Assembly: GCA_902765025.1 (NCBI GenBank)
Contig: CACWYC010000010.1
Span: forward strand, 1-48,174
Source of the DNA: Oscillospiraceae bacterium
Lineage (GTDB): Bacteria > Bacillota > Clostridia > Oscillospirales > Oscillospiraceae
DNA length: 48,174 nucleotides
Direction of reading: 5' to 3'
The notes under the pieces are model-generated. The model ran no database searches. It saw only the letters and a program-made list of their open reading frames with translations, and was not told the DNA's origin. Positions 17,519 through 24,701 of this stretch are shown here, piece by piece. A program made the position numbers and the translations under genes. Numbering within the stretch: the stretch's first letter is position 1; each line of letters opens with the position of its first letter.

Positions 17519-17968
17519 TTACTCCTTGATCTCTTCCCGGACGAAGCTGCCCAGGATGCCGTTGACGAACTTGGCCGTCTCCGGGTCGTCGTACTTCTTG
17601 GCCAGCTCCACCGCCTCGTTGACGGCGGCACCGTTGGGAATGTCCGGCATGTACATAATCTCGAACATGGCCAGGCGCATAATGGCGGAGGCCACCAGGG
17701 AGATGCGGTCAAACCGCCAGCCCTGGGCGTACTTTTCAATGTAGGTGTCCAGCTCCGCCGCGTGCTGGGAAACGCCTGTCACCAGTCGGCGGATGTAGGC
17801 CGCCTGCTTCTCGTTGGGCAGTTCCTCATACAGCTCGCACTCCGGCAACAGGTCGGCGAAATTCTCGGCATTAAGCCGGGCGTCCAGGAATTCCTCCACA
17901 CCCAGGTCGGTGAAGCTGAGCTCATAAATCAAATGGGATGCGATTTCTCTGGCAGTATTGCGTGTCAT
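17519..17968 (-). CDS. nusB: Transcription antitermination factor NusB
   Basis: All-alpha RNA-binding protein that, with NusE/S10, binds boxA and supports antitermination in rRNA operons. The 149-residue protein has the N-terminal TAREIASHLIYELSF (about residues 4-18) and the C-terminal signature AAVNEAVELAKKYDDPETAKFVNGILG (about 114-140). ATG at 17968 has only a weak GAGAGA site. It follows the Asp23 gene by 21 bases, sharing its promoter. Confidence 0.96.
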   Translation of the reverse strand: MTRNTAREIASHLIYELSFTDLGVEEFLDARLNAENFADLLPECELYEELPNEKQAAYIRRLVTGVSQHAAELDTYIEKYAQGWRFDRISLVASAIMRLAMFEIMYMPDIPNGAAVNEAVELAKKYDDPETAKFVNGILGSFVREEIKE

Positions 17969-17989
17969 ATCTCTCTATCTCTCTATCCG

Positions 17990-18352
17990 TTAGTTGAAGC
18001 TGATGCCGCCCACGTGGACGTTGACGGTGGAAACCTTGAAGCCGGTCATGCCCTCCAGGGCGCTGAACACCACCTGCTGCACCTTTTTGGCCACCTCGCC
18101 CACGGCGCAGCCGTAGCGCACAATGATGTACAGACTCACCATCAAGTCGTTGCCGTCCATCTCCACCTTGATGCCCTTGCTGGTCAGCTTCTTGCCGCCG
18201 GTGACGATGTCGGACACGTTGGCGCTCATCAAGCCGCCCACGCCGTCCACTTCCACGGCGGCGTTCACGGCGATGGAGGCCACCACTTCCTCGGAAATCT
18301 GGATATTGCCCATTTCCTCCTGGTGTACCAGATAATCTTTACTCTCAGCCAT
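17990..18352 (-). CDS. Asp23/Gls24-family envelope stress protein
   Basis: The 120-residue protein matches the Asp23/YqhY family: IQISEEVVASIAVNAAVEVDGVGG near the N-terminus and a C-terminal VNVHVGGISF. Family members are linked to the envelope and to fatty-acid synthesis control; the YqhY branch is commonly encoded next to nusB, as here. I chose ATG at 18352, with AAGGAG ten bases upstream; a TTG three codons earlier lies on top of that site. First gene of the Asp23-nusB unit. The precise role is inferred from family only. Confidence 0.92.
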   Translation of the reverse strand: MAESKDYLVHQEEMGNIQISEEVVASIAVNAAVEVDGVGGLMSANVSDIVTGGKKLTSKGIKVEMDGNDLMVSLYIIVRYGCAVGEVAKKVQQVVFSALEGMTGFKVSTVNVHVGGISFN

Positions 18353-18387
18353 AGCTGCCAATCTCCTTAATACACATTAGTGCATTC

Positions 18388-18416
18388 AGTATACCATCGG
18401 CAGCGCAAAAAAACAA
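18388..18416 (-). promoter_or_regulatory. Promoter of the Asp23-nusB unit
   Basis: TTGTTT (18416-18411), a 17-base spacer and TATACT (18393-18388). It starts 3 bases after the spoIIIAH stop, so housekeeping genes are separated from the sporulation operon upstream. Confidence 0.7.
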
Positions 18417-18419
18417 CTG

Positions 18420-18977
18420 TTAATTTGCCTCCATCACCTTGATTTGGGCGGGCTTATAATCCGTCTCCGTCATCACGATGTCCTTGATGCGTGCCACGTC
18501 CGTGGCGTCCAGGCCGTCCGGGTCCGCCACCACCACGCTGATGGACTCCGCCCCCATGAAGGCTACGCAGTCGGTGTATCCCTTGGCGGTGACCAGGTTT
18601 TCAATCTGGGCCTCGGCCACCGTGTAGGACGCCAGCACCTGCAGCGTCTGGGACGCCTCGTTCAGCACGTCCTCCGAGGCGTGCTCGTCGATCTCCGCCT
18701 CCTGCAGCATAGAGATGGCGCTGTCCCTGGCCTGCTTGCGGCTGAGCCGGGCGGTGGCAAAGTAGTCGTTCTCCTCCACCACCGGGCGGGACACCTCCGC
18801 CGCCTCCTCCTGCTCCGTCTCGTTCACCAGCGTGGCCTGGCCCAGCACCTTGGTGTTGGGCGCCGACTCCCCGGCGTAGCGCCAGTTCATGTAGAGGGAT
18901 GCCCCCACCAGCACCATCACCGCCGCCACCACAGCATATCGCTTGCCCATCTGCTTCGACACCTTGACCTTTTTCAT
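18420..18977 (-). CDS. spoIIIAH: Stage III sporulation protein AH
   Basis: Mother-cell half of the SpoIIQ-SpoIIIAH channel linking the mother cell to the engulfed forespore. The 185-residue protein has one N-terminal membrane segment (about residues 14-31), a variable linker, and a C-terminal YscJ/FliF-like ring-building domain (SRKQARDSAISMLQEAE onward) that binds SpoIIQ. I chose ATG at 18977 with GGGGAGG eight bases upstream; ATGs at 18998 and 18995 would add up to seven residues. Last gene of the spoIIIA operon. Confidence 0.95.
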   Translation of the reverse strand: MKKVKVSKQMGKRYAVVAAVMVLVGASLYMNWRYAGESAPNTKVLGQATLVNETEQEEAAEVSRPVVEENDYFATARLSRKQARDSAISMLQEAEIDEHASEDVLNEASQTLQVLASYTVAEAQIENLVTAKGYTDCVAFMGAESISVVVADPDGLDATDVARIKDIVMTETDYKPAQIKVMEAN

Positions 18978-18998
18978 TGTCCGAATCCTCCCCATCAT

Positions 18999-19493
18999 TT
19001 ATGATTGCCATTTTGCCACGGTAATTTTATCGCTGGAAAGCGACGTCAGCACCGATACCGCCTCCGTCACCTGCAGCCGCACCGCGCTGCTATCCGCGCC
19101 GTCACACACGATGACCGCCCCTTGAAATACGGGGTAGCGCTGCTGCGTGACCACCACCTCCTGCATGCCGCTGCCCCGGTTCAGCTTCAGAATCTGGCTC
19201 TCCGTGCGCATTTCCGCGTCCCGAAGTGTCTCGTCCTGGTCGCTGGCCAGGGACAGTGTGGGCCCGGTGCGCAGCGTCAGCATCACCTTCACGCGCCCCA
19301 CACCGTCTATGCAGCCCACAATCTCCTCCATCTGCCGTTCCATGGCGGCCAGGTCAAATTCCTGCCGGGGCGTATTCTCGGCTTCCGCTGTGGTTTTCTT
19401 CCCCACAGGCAGCAGCATCAGCACCACGCCCAAGAGCAGCAAAAGCGCCGGAAACTTATACCGGGACAGCACTGTAAACCATTTCTCCTTCAC
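18999..19493 (-). CDS. spoIIIAG: Stage III sporulation protein AG
   Basis: Ring-forming component of the feeding-tube complex. The 164-residue protein has one N-terminal membrane segment (about residues 13-29), a linker, and a C-terminal ring-building domain (VGRVKVMLTL, RYPVFQGAVIVCDGADSSAVRLQVTEAVSVL in segments). GTG at 19493 is the better start: it forms a GTGA overlap with the spoIIIAF stop and has GGAGG seven bases upstream. An ATG at 19511 is too close to its own ribosome site. Confidence 0.94.
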   Translation of the reverse strand: MKEKWFTVLSRYKFPALLLLLGVVLMLLPVGKKTTAEAENTPRQEFDLAAMERQMEEIVGCIDGVGRVKVMLTLRTGPTLSLASDQDETLRDAEMRTESQILKLNRGSGMQEVVVTQQRYPVFQGAVIVCDGADSSAVRLQVTEAVSVLTSLSSDKITVAKWQS

Positions 19494-19963
19494 GGTATAT
19501 CCTCCTGCCATATCTGCCCTTCCCGTGGAATATCCAGGTCAAATGCGATACAGTCGGACAGCGGGCCGTGAAAGGGAATGTCCAACCAAACCCGGTCTGG
19601 GAACGGCACACCCTGCCGCAGCGCCGTGGACACCGTGGGGTGGCACGTCAGCCCCATGGCCTCCGCTTTTTCCTGAATATATGCAGCCGTCCTGTCCGCT
19701 ATGAGTGAAGCAAGACGATTTTCCTCCACGCCCTGCATTTGCAGCGCCGCCGTCTCCATCTCGTCCTGCCACCGGCGAAAGCTGTTCTCCCAGATGTGGC
19801 TATCCCAGTGCAGCGCAGGCCGCAGCAGCGCCAGCAGCAGCACAAGGCCGCCGCTGCAACGGGCAATCACCAGCAGCTTCCCTCGCGGAATCAGGCTATA
19901 CAGCACGCTCACCGCCGCCGCAGCGGCAAACAGGCCCACAAGCCACGTCCGAATGTCACTCAC
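19490..19963 (-). CDS. spoIIIAF: Stage III sporulation protein AF
   Basis: The 157-residue membrane protein has two N-terminal hydrophobic segments (about residues 6-22 and 29-47) and a soluble C-terminal domain. GTG start at 19963 in a GTGA overlap with the spoIIIAE stop; it ends in a GTGA overlap with spoIIIAG. Its position and topology identify it within the eight-gene operon; sequence conservation in this family is low. Confidence 0.9.
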   Translation of the reverse strand: MSDIRTWLVGLFAAAAAVSVLYSLIPRGKLLVIARCSGGLVLLLALLRPALHWDSHIWENSFRRWQDEMETAALQMQGVEENRLASLIADRTAAYIQEKAEAMGLTCHPTVSTALRQGVPFPDRVWLDIPFHGPLSDCIAFDLDIPREGQIWQEDIP

Positions 19964-21054
19964 CCAATCACCAGCCTTACAGAAGTAGATAGGGAGATGA
20001 TCAGCACCAGTGCCCCGGTGCCCACCATCCCCAGCAGCAGCGCATAGGCGTTTCCGATGGCGTCCAAATACGCCGCCACCGCGCCGCCCAGCACCCCCGC
20101 CAGAAAAGATACCGCTTTAAACAGCATAAACTGCACCAGCAGGGAGACAAACGGTCCCATGCAAATCCCCAAGACCGCCAGCAGCCCCGCCACACCCATA
20201 GCGTTTTTGATGGTCTCCGCCCCCGCCAGCACCACGCCGCTGGCATCGGAAATAATGCCGCCCACCACCGGCACCGCCGCAGAAATGGCGGAGCGGGTGG
20301 CCTGCATCGCCAGCCGGTCCGTGCTGCCCGCCACCGCGCCGCCCACGGCGAGATAACCGGTGTACAGCACCACGCAGGCCGTCAGTGCCCAGGTCACCAC
20401 CTTCTGAATGGCGGATGCAATGGCCTTAAAATGGTGGTCCGGCAACATCACGTCTGCCGCCGACGCCCCAATCAGGCAGTACACCAGCGGCAGCAACAGC
20501 GTTTGCATTAATCCAATCAGCACCTGTGACAGGAACACCGTAGACACCTGCCGTACGGACGCCGATACCACGCCGCCCGCCGCCGTCATCGCCGCGCCAA
20601 TGGCGGGCAGCAGCAGCTCAGACAGCACATGGAGCCGATCCAGCGTCTCCCCGCAAGAAAAAGCCAGGCTGTGGAGACCGCCCACCGCTGCGCCTGTCAC
20701 CGCCAGTACCGCCGCCATGGGCACGTAGTTGGGCACCTTTCCGTCCCCTGCCGCCGTCATGGCCCCCTCTGCCACGGAGGTGGCTATCACAATCAGCAGA
20801 AGCGATGCCGCTCCACGCACGCCGCCTGCCAACTCTTCCGCCAAAAGCGCTATCGCTCGCTCACCCAGCGCCCGAAGGCTCTTTTGCCAGCCAATCCCAT
20901 CGGTGCCTTCGTCCATATAAGCCGTGACCTCCGGCGGCAAATCCGCCGTTACCTCCGCCCATTCCTCCGCCGCAGCAGGTGTGGAGAAACAGAATAACGC
21001 CAAAAACACTGTAAGGATAATTCCCTTTACAGTACGCTTTGTACCATGCGCCAT
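19960..21054 (-). CDS. spoIIIAE: Stage III sporulation protein AE
   Basis: The 364-residue polytopic membrane protein begins with a signal-like segment (residues about 8-26, ending AAA-EEW), followed by seven or so hydrophobic helices, including VSASVRQVSTVFLSQVLIG and a C-terminal LVIISLST segment. It is the largest membrane subunit of the SpoIIIA complex. ATG at 21054 follows GGGAGG at short spacing; GTG at 21066 is an alternative. It overlaps spoIIIAD by 28 bases. Confidence 0.94.
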   Translation of the reverse strand: MAHGTKRTVKGIILTVFLALFCFSTPAAAEEWAEVTADLPPEVTAYMDEGTDGIGWQKSLRALGERAIALLAEELAGGVRGAASLLLIVIATSVAEGAMTAAGDGKVPNYVPMAAVLAVTGAAVGGLHSLAFSCGETLDRLHVLSELLLPAIGAAMTAAGGVVSASVRQVSTVFLSQVLIGLMQTLLLPLVYCLIGASAADVMLPDHHFKAIASAIQKVVTWALTACVVLYTGYLAVGGAVAGSTDRLAMQATRSAISAAVPVVGGIISDASGVVLAGAETIKNAMGVAGLLAVLGICMGPFVSLLVQFMLFKAVSFLAGVLGGAVAAYLDAIGNAYALLLGMVGTGALVLIISLSTSVRLVIG

Positions 21055-21416
21055 ACCGCCTCCCACAAGGGGATCGACACCCCCACCGCCACCATGGCCC
21101 CTGTCAGCTCCACCACCGCTGCGGCGCCGTTATACTCCGCGTCCTTGCAGATTTCGCTGCCGACACGCACCACAATGCCCACCCCCAGAATCTTCACCAG
21201 CGGGGTGAAAACCGTTTCATCCAGCCCTGTCAGCGCCACGATCTGGCGGCAAAACGATGCCAGGCGCTCCGCCTGGGCCGCCAGGATGCACAGCGCCCCC
21301 ACGCATGCCCCCAGCGCCACCAGCAGCGCCATGGGCGGGCTTGTCTTTTTCAGCGCCGAGGCCAGAATGGTGCCGATGACGCACAGCCCCAGCGCCTTCC
21401 ACAGCATCGCCATCAC
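21027..21416 (-). CDS. spoIIIAD: Stage III sporulation protein AD
   Basis: The 129-residue membrane protein has four hydrophobic segments and the family stretch VLKKTSPPMALL-like (here LKKTSPPMALLVALGACVG, about residues 22-40). The start is GTG at 21416 in a GTGA overlap with spoIIIAC, or the adjacent ATG at 21413. It is predicted to form, with SpoIIIAC, part of the inner-membrane core of the complex. Confidence 0.94.
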   Translation of the reverse strand: MMAMLWKALGLCVIGTILASALKKTSPPMALLVALGACVGALCILAAQAERLASFCRQIVALTGLDETVFTPLVKILGVGIVVRVGSEICKDAEYNGAAAVVELTGAMVAVGVSIPLWEAVWRMVQSVL

Positions 21417-21607
21417 AGCGAAAACAGGCTGCGGATCAGCTCAAACAGCTCGCTGATCTGCTGCACGAGAATCATCAGCACCACCACAAGCCCCGCCAAG
21501 GTGGTCATCAGCGCCTGTTCATCCCGTCCGGACCGCACCAGAATCAAATTCAGCACCGCCACCAGAATGCCCACCGCGGCGATTTTGAAAATTAAATCCA
21601 CTTCCAT
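21413..21607 (-). CDS. spoIIIAC: Stage III sporulation protein AC
   Basis: The 64-residue protein has two transmembrane helices (about residues 6-22 and 33-55) and matches the family in the pattern DLIFKIAAVGILVAVLN and SGRDEQALMTTLAG. I chose ATG at 21607 with GAGGG seven bases upstream; the GTG at 21613 is too close. It lies 10 bases after spoIIIAB. Confidence 0.95.
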   Translation of the reverse strand: MEVDLIFKIAAVGILVAVLNLILVRSGRDEQALMTTLAGLVVVLMILVQQISELFELIRSLFSL

Positions 21608-21617
21608 TGCCACACCC

Positions 21618-22097
21618 TCAAATCAGAAGAATCATTAGTAATAGTCCCAGCGACAGCGCTCCGGCCAGCTGCACCTTTTGCCTCGAGCGCATGACCTCCC
21701 GCCACCGCTCTTCCGTCTCCCGCAGCGCCTCCGCGCCGCGCTGCAGCTCGCCCAGCAGTTTTTCCCGGTCGCCCTGCCACGAAAGGGTTTGCAGCACCCG
21801 CTTTACCTCCCAGTCCAGCCCCTCTATGGCCTTCTGCCAGCTCTCCGGCAGCGCCGCGCCCCCCTCATACCCCTGGCAGACCGCTGTAAACAGAGCGCCG
21901 CACCAAAGGCGAATCTGCTGCTGGGCCATGGCTTCAGGCAGCGTAAGGCCGGTAAAGCGCACGGCGGACGCCATATCCGACAGCGCCTGGGCCAGATCCT
22001 CGACGTACAGCAGCTTTTGCCGCTGCCGGGAAAAGCGCTCGCGGCACAGCAGCAGACTTGCGGAAATAATCAGCAACGCGCCCAAGCCTTTGATCAC
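21618..22097 (-). CDS. spoIIIAB: Stage III sporulation protein AB
   Basis: The 159-residue protein has an N-terminal membrane anchor, a helical cytoplasmic body (FSRQRQKLLYVEDLAQALSDM, about residues 22-42) and a C-terminal membrane segment. It resembles the type II secretion GspF fold and is thought to work with the SpoIIIAA ATPase. GTG start at 22097 in a GTGA overlap with spoIIIAA. Confidence 0.93.
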   Translation of the reverse strand: MIKGLGALLIISASLLLCRERFSRQRQKLLYVEDLAQALSDMASAVRFTGLTLPEAMAQQQIRLWCGALFTAVCQGYEGGAALPESWQKAIEGLDWEVKRVLQTLSWQGDREKLLGELQRGAEALRETEERWREVMRSRQKVQLAGALSLGLLLMILLI

Positions 22098-23014
22098 GGC
22101 AAGTCCTCCACATGGTAGTACCTGTGCCCGTCCTGTCGCTGAATAATCACCGCTTTTGCAAACACTTTGGCTTGTAAAAGCCTGCGAAACAGGGGTTTTC
22201 GTTGCAATTCCGCCACATCGGCGGCGTGAATCGTTGCCAGCATGGTCACGCCGCAGTTGGCGGCGCTGACGATGGCCCTGATGTCCTCGCTCTCCGTAAT
22301 CTCATCCACCGCCAGCACCTGGGGGTTCATACTCCGCAGCAGCATGGGAATGGCTGTCGCCTTGGGGCAGCCGTCCAGCACGTCCGTGTGGGCCCCTACG
22401 TCCAGCTGGGGCAGACCCTGGTGCATGGCGGCGATTTCTCCCCGCTCGTCCGCCAGCGCCACGCGCAGAGGCTTCCGCCCGTCCTGCCCGTCCGACAGGC
22501 AGCGGATCATGTCACGCAGCAGCGTGGTTTTTCCCCCGCCCGGCCCGGACAGTAGCAGCGTGCCGGGTAATGCGCCATCGTCCATTATTTCATCCAAGAC
22601 CGGCCTCGCCACGCCCTTCACCTCCCTGCCGATGCGCAGCGATGCGGAGGAAATGTCCCGCAGGTTGGCAACGCTGCCCTCCCGCAGCACCGCCGTGCCG
22701 CACAGGCCCACGCGAAAGCCCCCTTTTGTCTGGAGATACCCCCGCCCCATAGCGTCGGCAGCGGCATAGCGAGAGTAGGCCGTCAGCATATCGCACAGCC
22801 GCTCCAAATCCTGGTGGGTCACCGCAGGAGAGGCGGTGTCCGGCACCATCTCCCCCTCCGGCAGCAGCACCGTCATCTGCCTGCCGGCGCGAAGCCGTAT
22901 CTCCTCACACAGCGCCATCTGTGCCTCCGACAGTTGCCGCAGCCCCCGCTGCCATTTTCCCTCCAGCAGTTCTGCCGCCTGCCGGAACCTCATCACCGCC
23001 GCCTGCTGCTCCAC
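22094..23014 (-). CDS. spoIIIAA: Stage III sporulation protein AA (secretion-type ATPase)
   Basis: The 306-residue cytosolic ATPase is the energy module of the channel complex. Walker A reads SGPGGGKTTLLRD (about residues 155-167), followed by ALADERGEIAAM and the Walker B-like VLAVDEITE. It is related to type II/IV secretion ATPases. The start is uncertain: GTG at 23014 has AAGGGG upstream; ATG at 22993 is an alternative seven codons in. First gene of the operon, preceded by a sigma-E-like promoter. Confidence 0.95.
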   Translation of the reverse strand: MEQQAAVMRFRQAAELLEGKWQRGLRQLSEAQMALCEEIRLRAGRQMTVLLPEGEMVPDTASPAVTHQDLERLCDMLTAYSRYAAADAMGRGYLQTKGGFRVGLCGTAVLREGSVANLRDISSASLRIGREVKGVARPVLDEIMDDGALPGTLLLSGPGGGKTTLLRDMIRCLSDGQDGRKPLRVALADERGEIAAMHQGLPQLDVGAHTDVLDGCPKATAIPMLLRSMNPQVLAVDEITESEDIRAIVSAANCGVTMLATIHAADVAELQRKPLFRRLLQAKVFAKAVIIQRQDGHRYYHVEDLP

Positions 23015-23044
23015 ATAGCCCGCCCCTTTCCGTTCTCTTGCTCT

Positions 23045-23073
23045 ACTCTATGACGGCTCGTCCCGCGGTATGA
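23045..23073 (-). promoter_or_regulatory. Sigma-E-like promoter of the spoIIIA operon
   Basis: TCATACC (23073-23067), 14 bases, then CATAGAGT (23052-23045). This fits the Bacillus sigma-E pattern (KCATATT, 13-15 bases, CATACAnT) with few mismatches, and spoIIIA is a sigma-E operon in known spore formers. No sigma-A match is seen. Confidence 0.62.
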
Positions 23074-23109
23074 CAAAAAAGAAGCCCCTGCACAGCGTGC
23101 AAAGGCTTC
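23074..23109 (-). terminator. Terminator of the DUF4364 gene
   Basis: Stem 23081-23093 with 23097-23109, three-base loop, followed by TTTTTT on the minus strand. It abuts the spoIIIA promoter. Confidence 0.88.
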
Positions 23110-23129
23110 TCACTTTACAGTATACGGTT

Positions 23130-23648
23130 TTACTTGGTAATGATCGCTTCCAGCACCTTGGAATACATCTTTTCCGGGTCCCGCTGGAATCGGTCCGACA
23201 CTTCCTTGCCCATGGCCTCATCGGGAATCATCAGCGACAGGCGCATCACGCTGCCCAGCTCGTCATCCAGCGCCAGGTTGACGGTATAGCCGCCTTTTTC
23301 GTTGGCGGTAACGTCGCTGCGCACCTGGGACTTTCGCAGCAACATGGCGTTGTAAGCCGCCAGCTCCTTGTCCGCTTTCAGCCGTACCGAGTAGGGAATG
23401 TTGCTCTCGCAGATCTGGCTGTTACGCATTCCCTTAGGCGTAATCAGATACAGCCCGTCGTGCAGCGTCAGGTGCTCCGTGCGCACAAGATCATTCAGGC
23501 ACTCGGCAAAGTCGAAATACTCGATGCCGCCATCGATCATGGTGAGCTGCTGCACGCCGTCCATGGGAATGGGGGCCGTCACACGGGACATCACATATAA
23601 TATCACAAACTTGATCTCCAGCTTGTCACGAATAAACCCTTCAGCCAT
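23130..23648 (-). CDS. DUF4364 family protein (winged-helix-like)
   Basis: The 172-residue protein belongs to a family widespread in Clostridia and unstudied as far as I know. The N-terminal half (IRDKLEIKFVILYVMSRVTAPIPMDGVQQLTM, in segments) looks like a winged-helix fold, with strand-rich LHDGLYLITPKGM; the C-terminal half is alpha-beta. A transcription-regulator role is inferred from the fold only. ATG at 23648 has GGGGG six bases upstream and a typical N-terminus; the longer frame to 23726 runs through the promoter. Single gene with its own promoter and terminator. Confidence 0.85.
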   Translation of the reverse strand: MAEGFIRDKLEIKFVILYVMSRVTAPIPMDGVQQLTMIDGGIEYFDFAECLNDLVRTEHLTLHDGLYLITPKGMRNSQICESNIPYSVRLKADKELAAYNAMLLRKSQVRSDVTANEKGGYTVNLALDDELGSVMRLSLMIPDEAMGKEVSDRFQRDPEKMYSKVLEAIITK

Positions 23649-23672
23649 ACGCATCCCCCTTTCGTCCCTGGT

Positions 23673-23701
23673 ATTATACCCGATTTGCCCCGGTTTGTAA
23701 A
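23673..23701 (-). promoter_or_regulatory. Promoter of the DUF4364 gene
   Basis: TTTACA (23701-23696), a 17-base spacer and consensus TATAAT (23678-23673), 25 bases before the start codon. Confidence 0.82.
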
Positions 23702-23720
23702 GTCTCCGCCGTGAGACCGC

Positions 23721-23748
23721 GCACATGGCGACGATAGCGGCATAGAAT
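23721..23748 (+). promoter_or_regulatory. Possible sigma-E-like promoter of the gene at 23795
   Basis: GCACATG (about 23721-23727), 13-14 bases, then CATAGAAT (23741-23748). The -10 is almost the same as the one before spoIIIAA (CATAGAGT); the -35 is poorer. No sigma-A promoter is apparent. Confidence 0.4.
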
Positions 23749-23794
23749 GGGGTGAAAGCCCGATGCTTTCAATACTTATCAGGAGGTCAATAAC

Positions 23795-24643
23795 ATGCCC
23801 GAAACCGTAATGCCCGGCCCCGTCAGCGACCTGAACCGCGTGCGGGAGTCCGTTTGCATCCATACGAAAAAGGTATACGACTCTTGCCGCGATAAAGACT
23901 GCGTAGAGGACCTGCGGTTCTACCCCACCGTCAGCGCCAAAAGCCTGCTGGAGAACGCCCAAAACACCCGGGGCGGCAGCGCCGAGCTGCTGTACGTGTT
24001 CACCGACGTGGAGCCGGTGAACTTCAACCGGGGCTATTACAGCGTGGATATGCGGTTTTATTACCGCGTCCGCCTCCAGGTCTACACCGGCACACCCCGC
24101 TACACCGAGGCCGAGGGCCTGTGCGTGTTCGACAAGCGGGCCATTCTCTTCGGCAGCGAGGGTGCCGCTAAAATCTTCTCGTCCGACACAGTGCTGGAGG
24201 AAATGGACGTCCCCGCCCTGCTGCGTACCAATCTGCCCACGGCGGTGGTGGAGGCGGTGGACCCCATCGTGCTGTCCAGCCGGGTGGTGGACACCACGAG
24301 CGGCTTCGGCGGCGCGTCTGCCGGCAACCTGACGGAGGTGCCCGCCTTTATCGCCCAGGCCTTTGGCAGCGAGCTGGTGCTGAACGATCCCGATCCTATT
24401 CGCTACTTCGTCACCCTGGGCCAGTTCACCCTGGTACGGCTGGAGCGGGACTCCCAGCTCCTGGTGCCGGTGTATGACTACTGCATCCCCCAGACGGAGA
24501 ACGCACCTTCCAACACCCAGGAGGACCCCTGCAGCCTGTTCCAGACGGTGCCCTTCCCGGTCAACGAATTCTTCCCGCCCAACACGGTGGAGGTGCCCAG
24601 CGACTATAACGCCGCCCGCAGCCTGTGCGAAAACCGCAATTAA
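23795..24643 (+). CDS. Conserved-looking protein of unknown function, possibly sporulation-linked
   Basis: I cannot assign a function to this 282-residue protein. It has no signal peptide and no membrane segment. The N-terminal part is rich in conserved-looking polar and cysteine residues (VCIHTKKVYDSCRDKDCVEDL, about residues 21-41, given here as seen). The middle is strand-rich (VDMRFYYRVRLQVYTG), and the C-terminal third is proline- and cysteine-containing. A central segment is alanine- and serine-rich (TTSGFGGASAGN). ATG at 23795 has AGGAGG seven bases upstream. A possible sigma-E promoter and the spoIIIA neighbourhood suggest a spore-coat or mother-cell role, which is inference only. A strong terminator follows. 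Confidence 0.8.
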   Translation: MPETVMPGPVSDLNRVRESVCIHTKKVYDSCRDKDCVEDLRFYPTVSAKSLLENAQNTRGGSAELLYVFTDVEPVNFNRGYYSVDMRFYYRVRLQVYTGTPRYTEAEGLCVFDKRAILFGSEGAAKIFSSDTVLEEMDVPALLRTNLPTAVVEAVDPIVLSSRVVDTTSGFGGASAGNLTEVPAFIAQAFGSELVLNDPDPIRYFVTLGQFTLVRLERDSQLLVPVYDYCIPQTENAPSNTQEDPCSLFQTVPFPVNEFFPPNTVEVPSDYNAARSLCENRN

Positions 24644-24647
24644 ACGC

Positions 24648-24680
24648 AAAAAAAGGGACGCCCGAGGGCGTCCCTTTTTT
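24648..24680. terminator. Bidirectional terminator
   Basis: Perfect stem AAAAAAAGGGACGCCC with its complement, tetraloop-sized gap, A-run on one side and T-run on the other. It serves the plus-strand gene ending at 24643 and the symporter gene ending at 24702. Confidence 0.93.
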
Positions 24681-24701
24681 CAATTACGTTATGCCGCAAG
24701 G

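Noticed and set aside
23649..23726. Longer start for the DUF4364 protein
   Set aside because: The extension runs through a clear promoter, and the ATG at 23648 has a strong ribosome site and a typical N-terminus.
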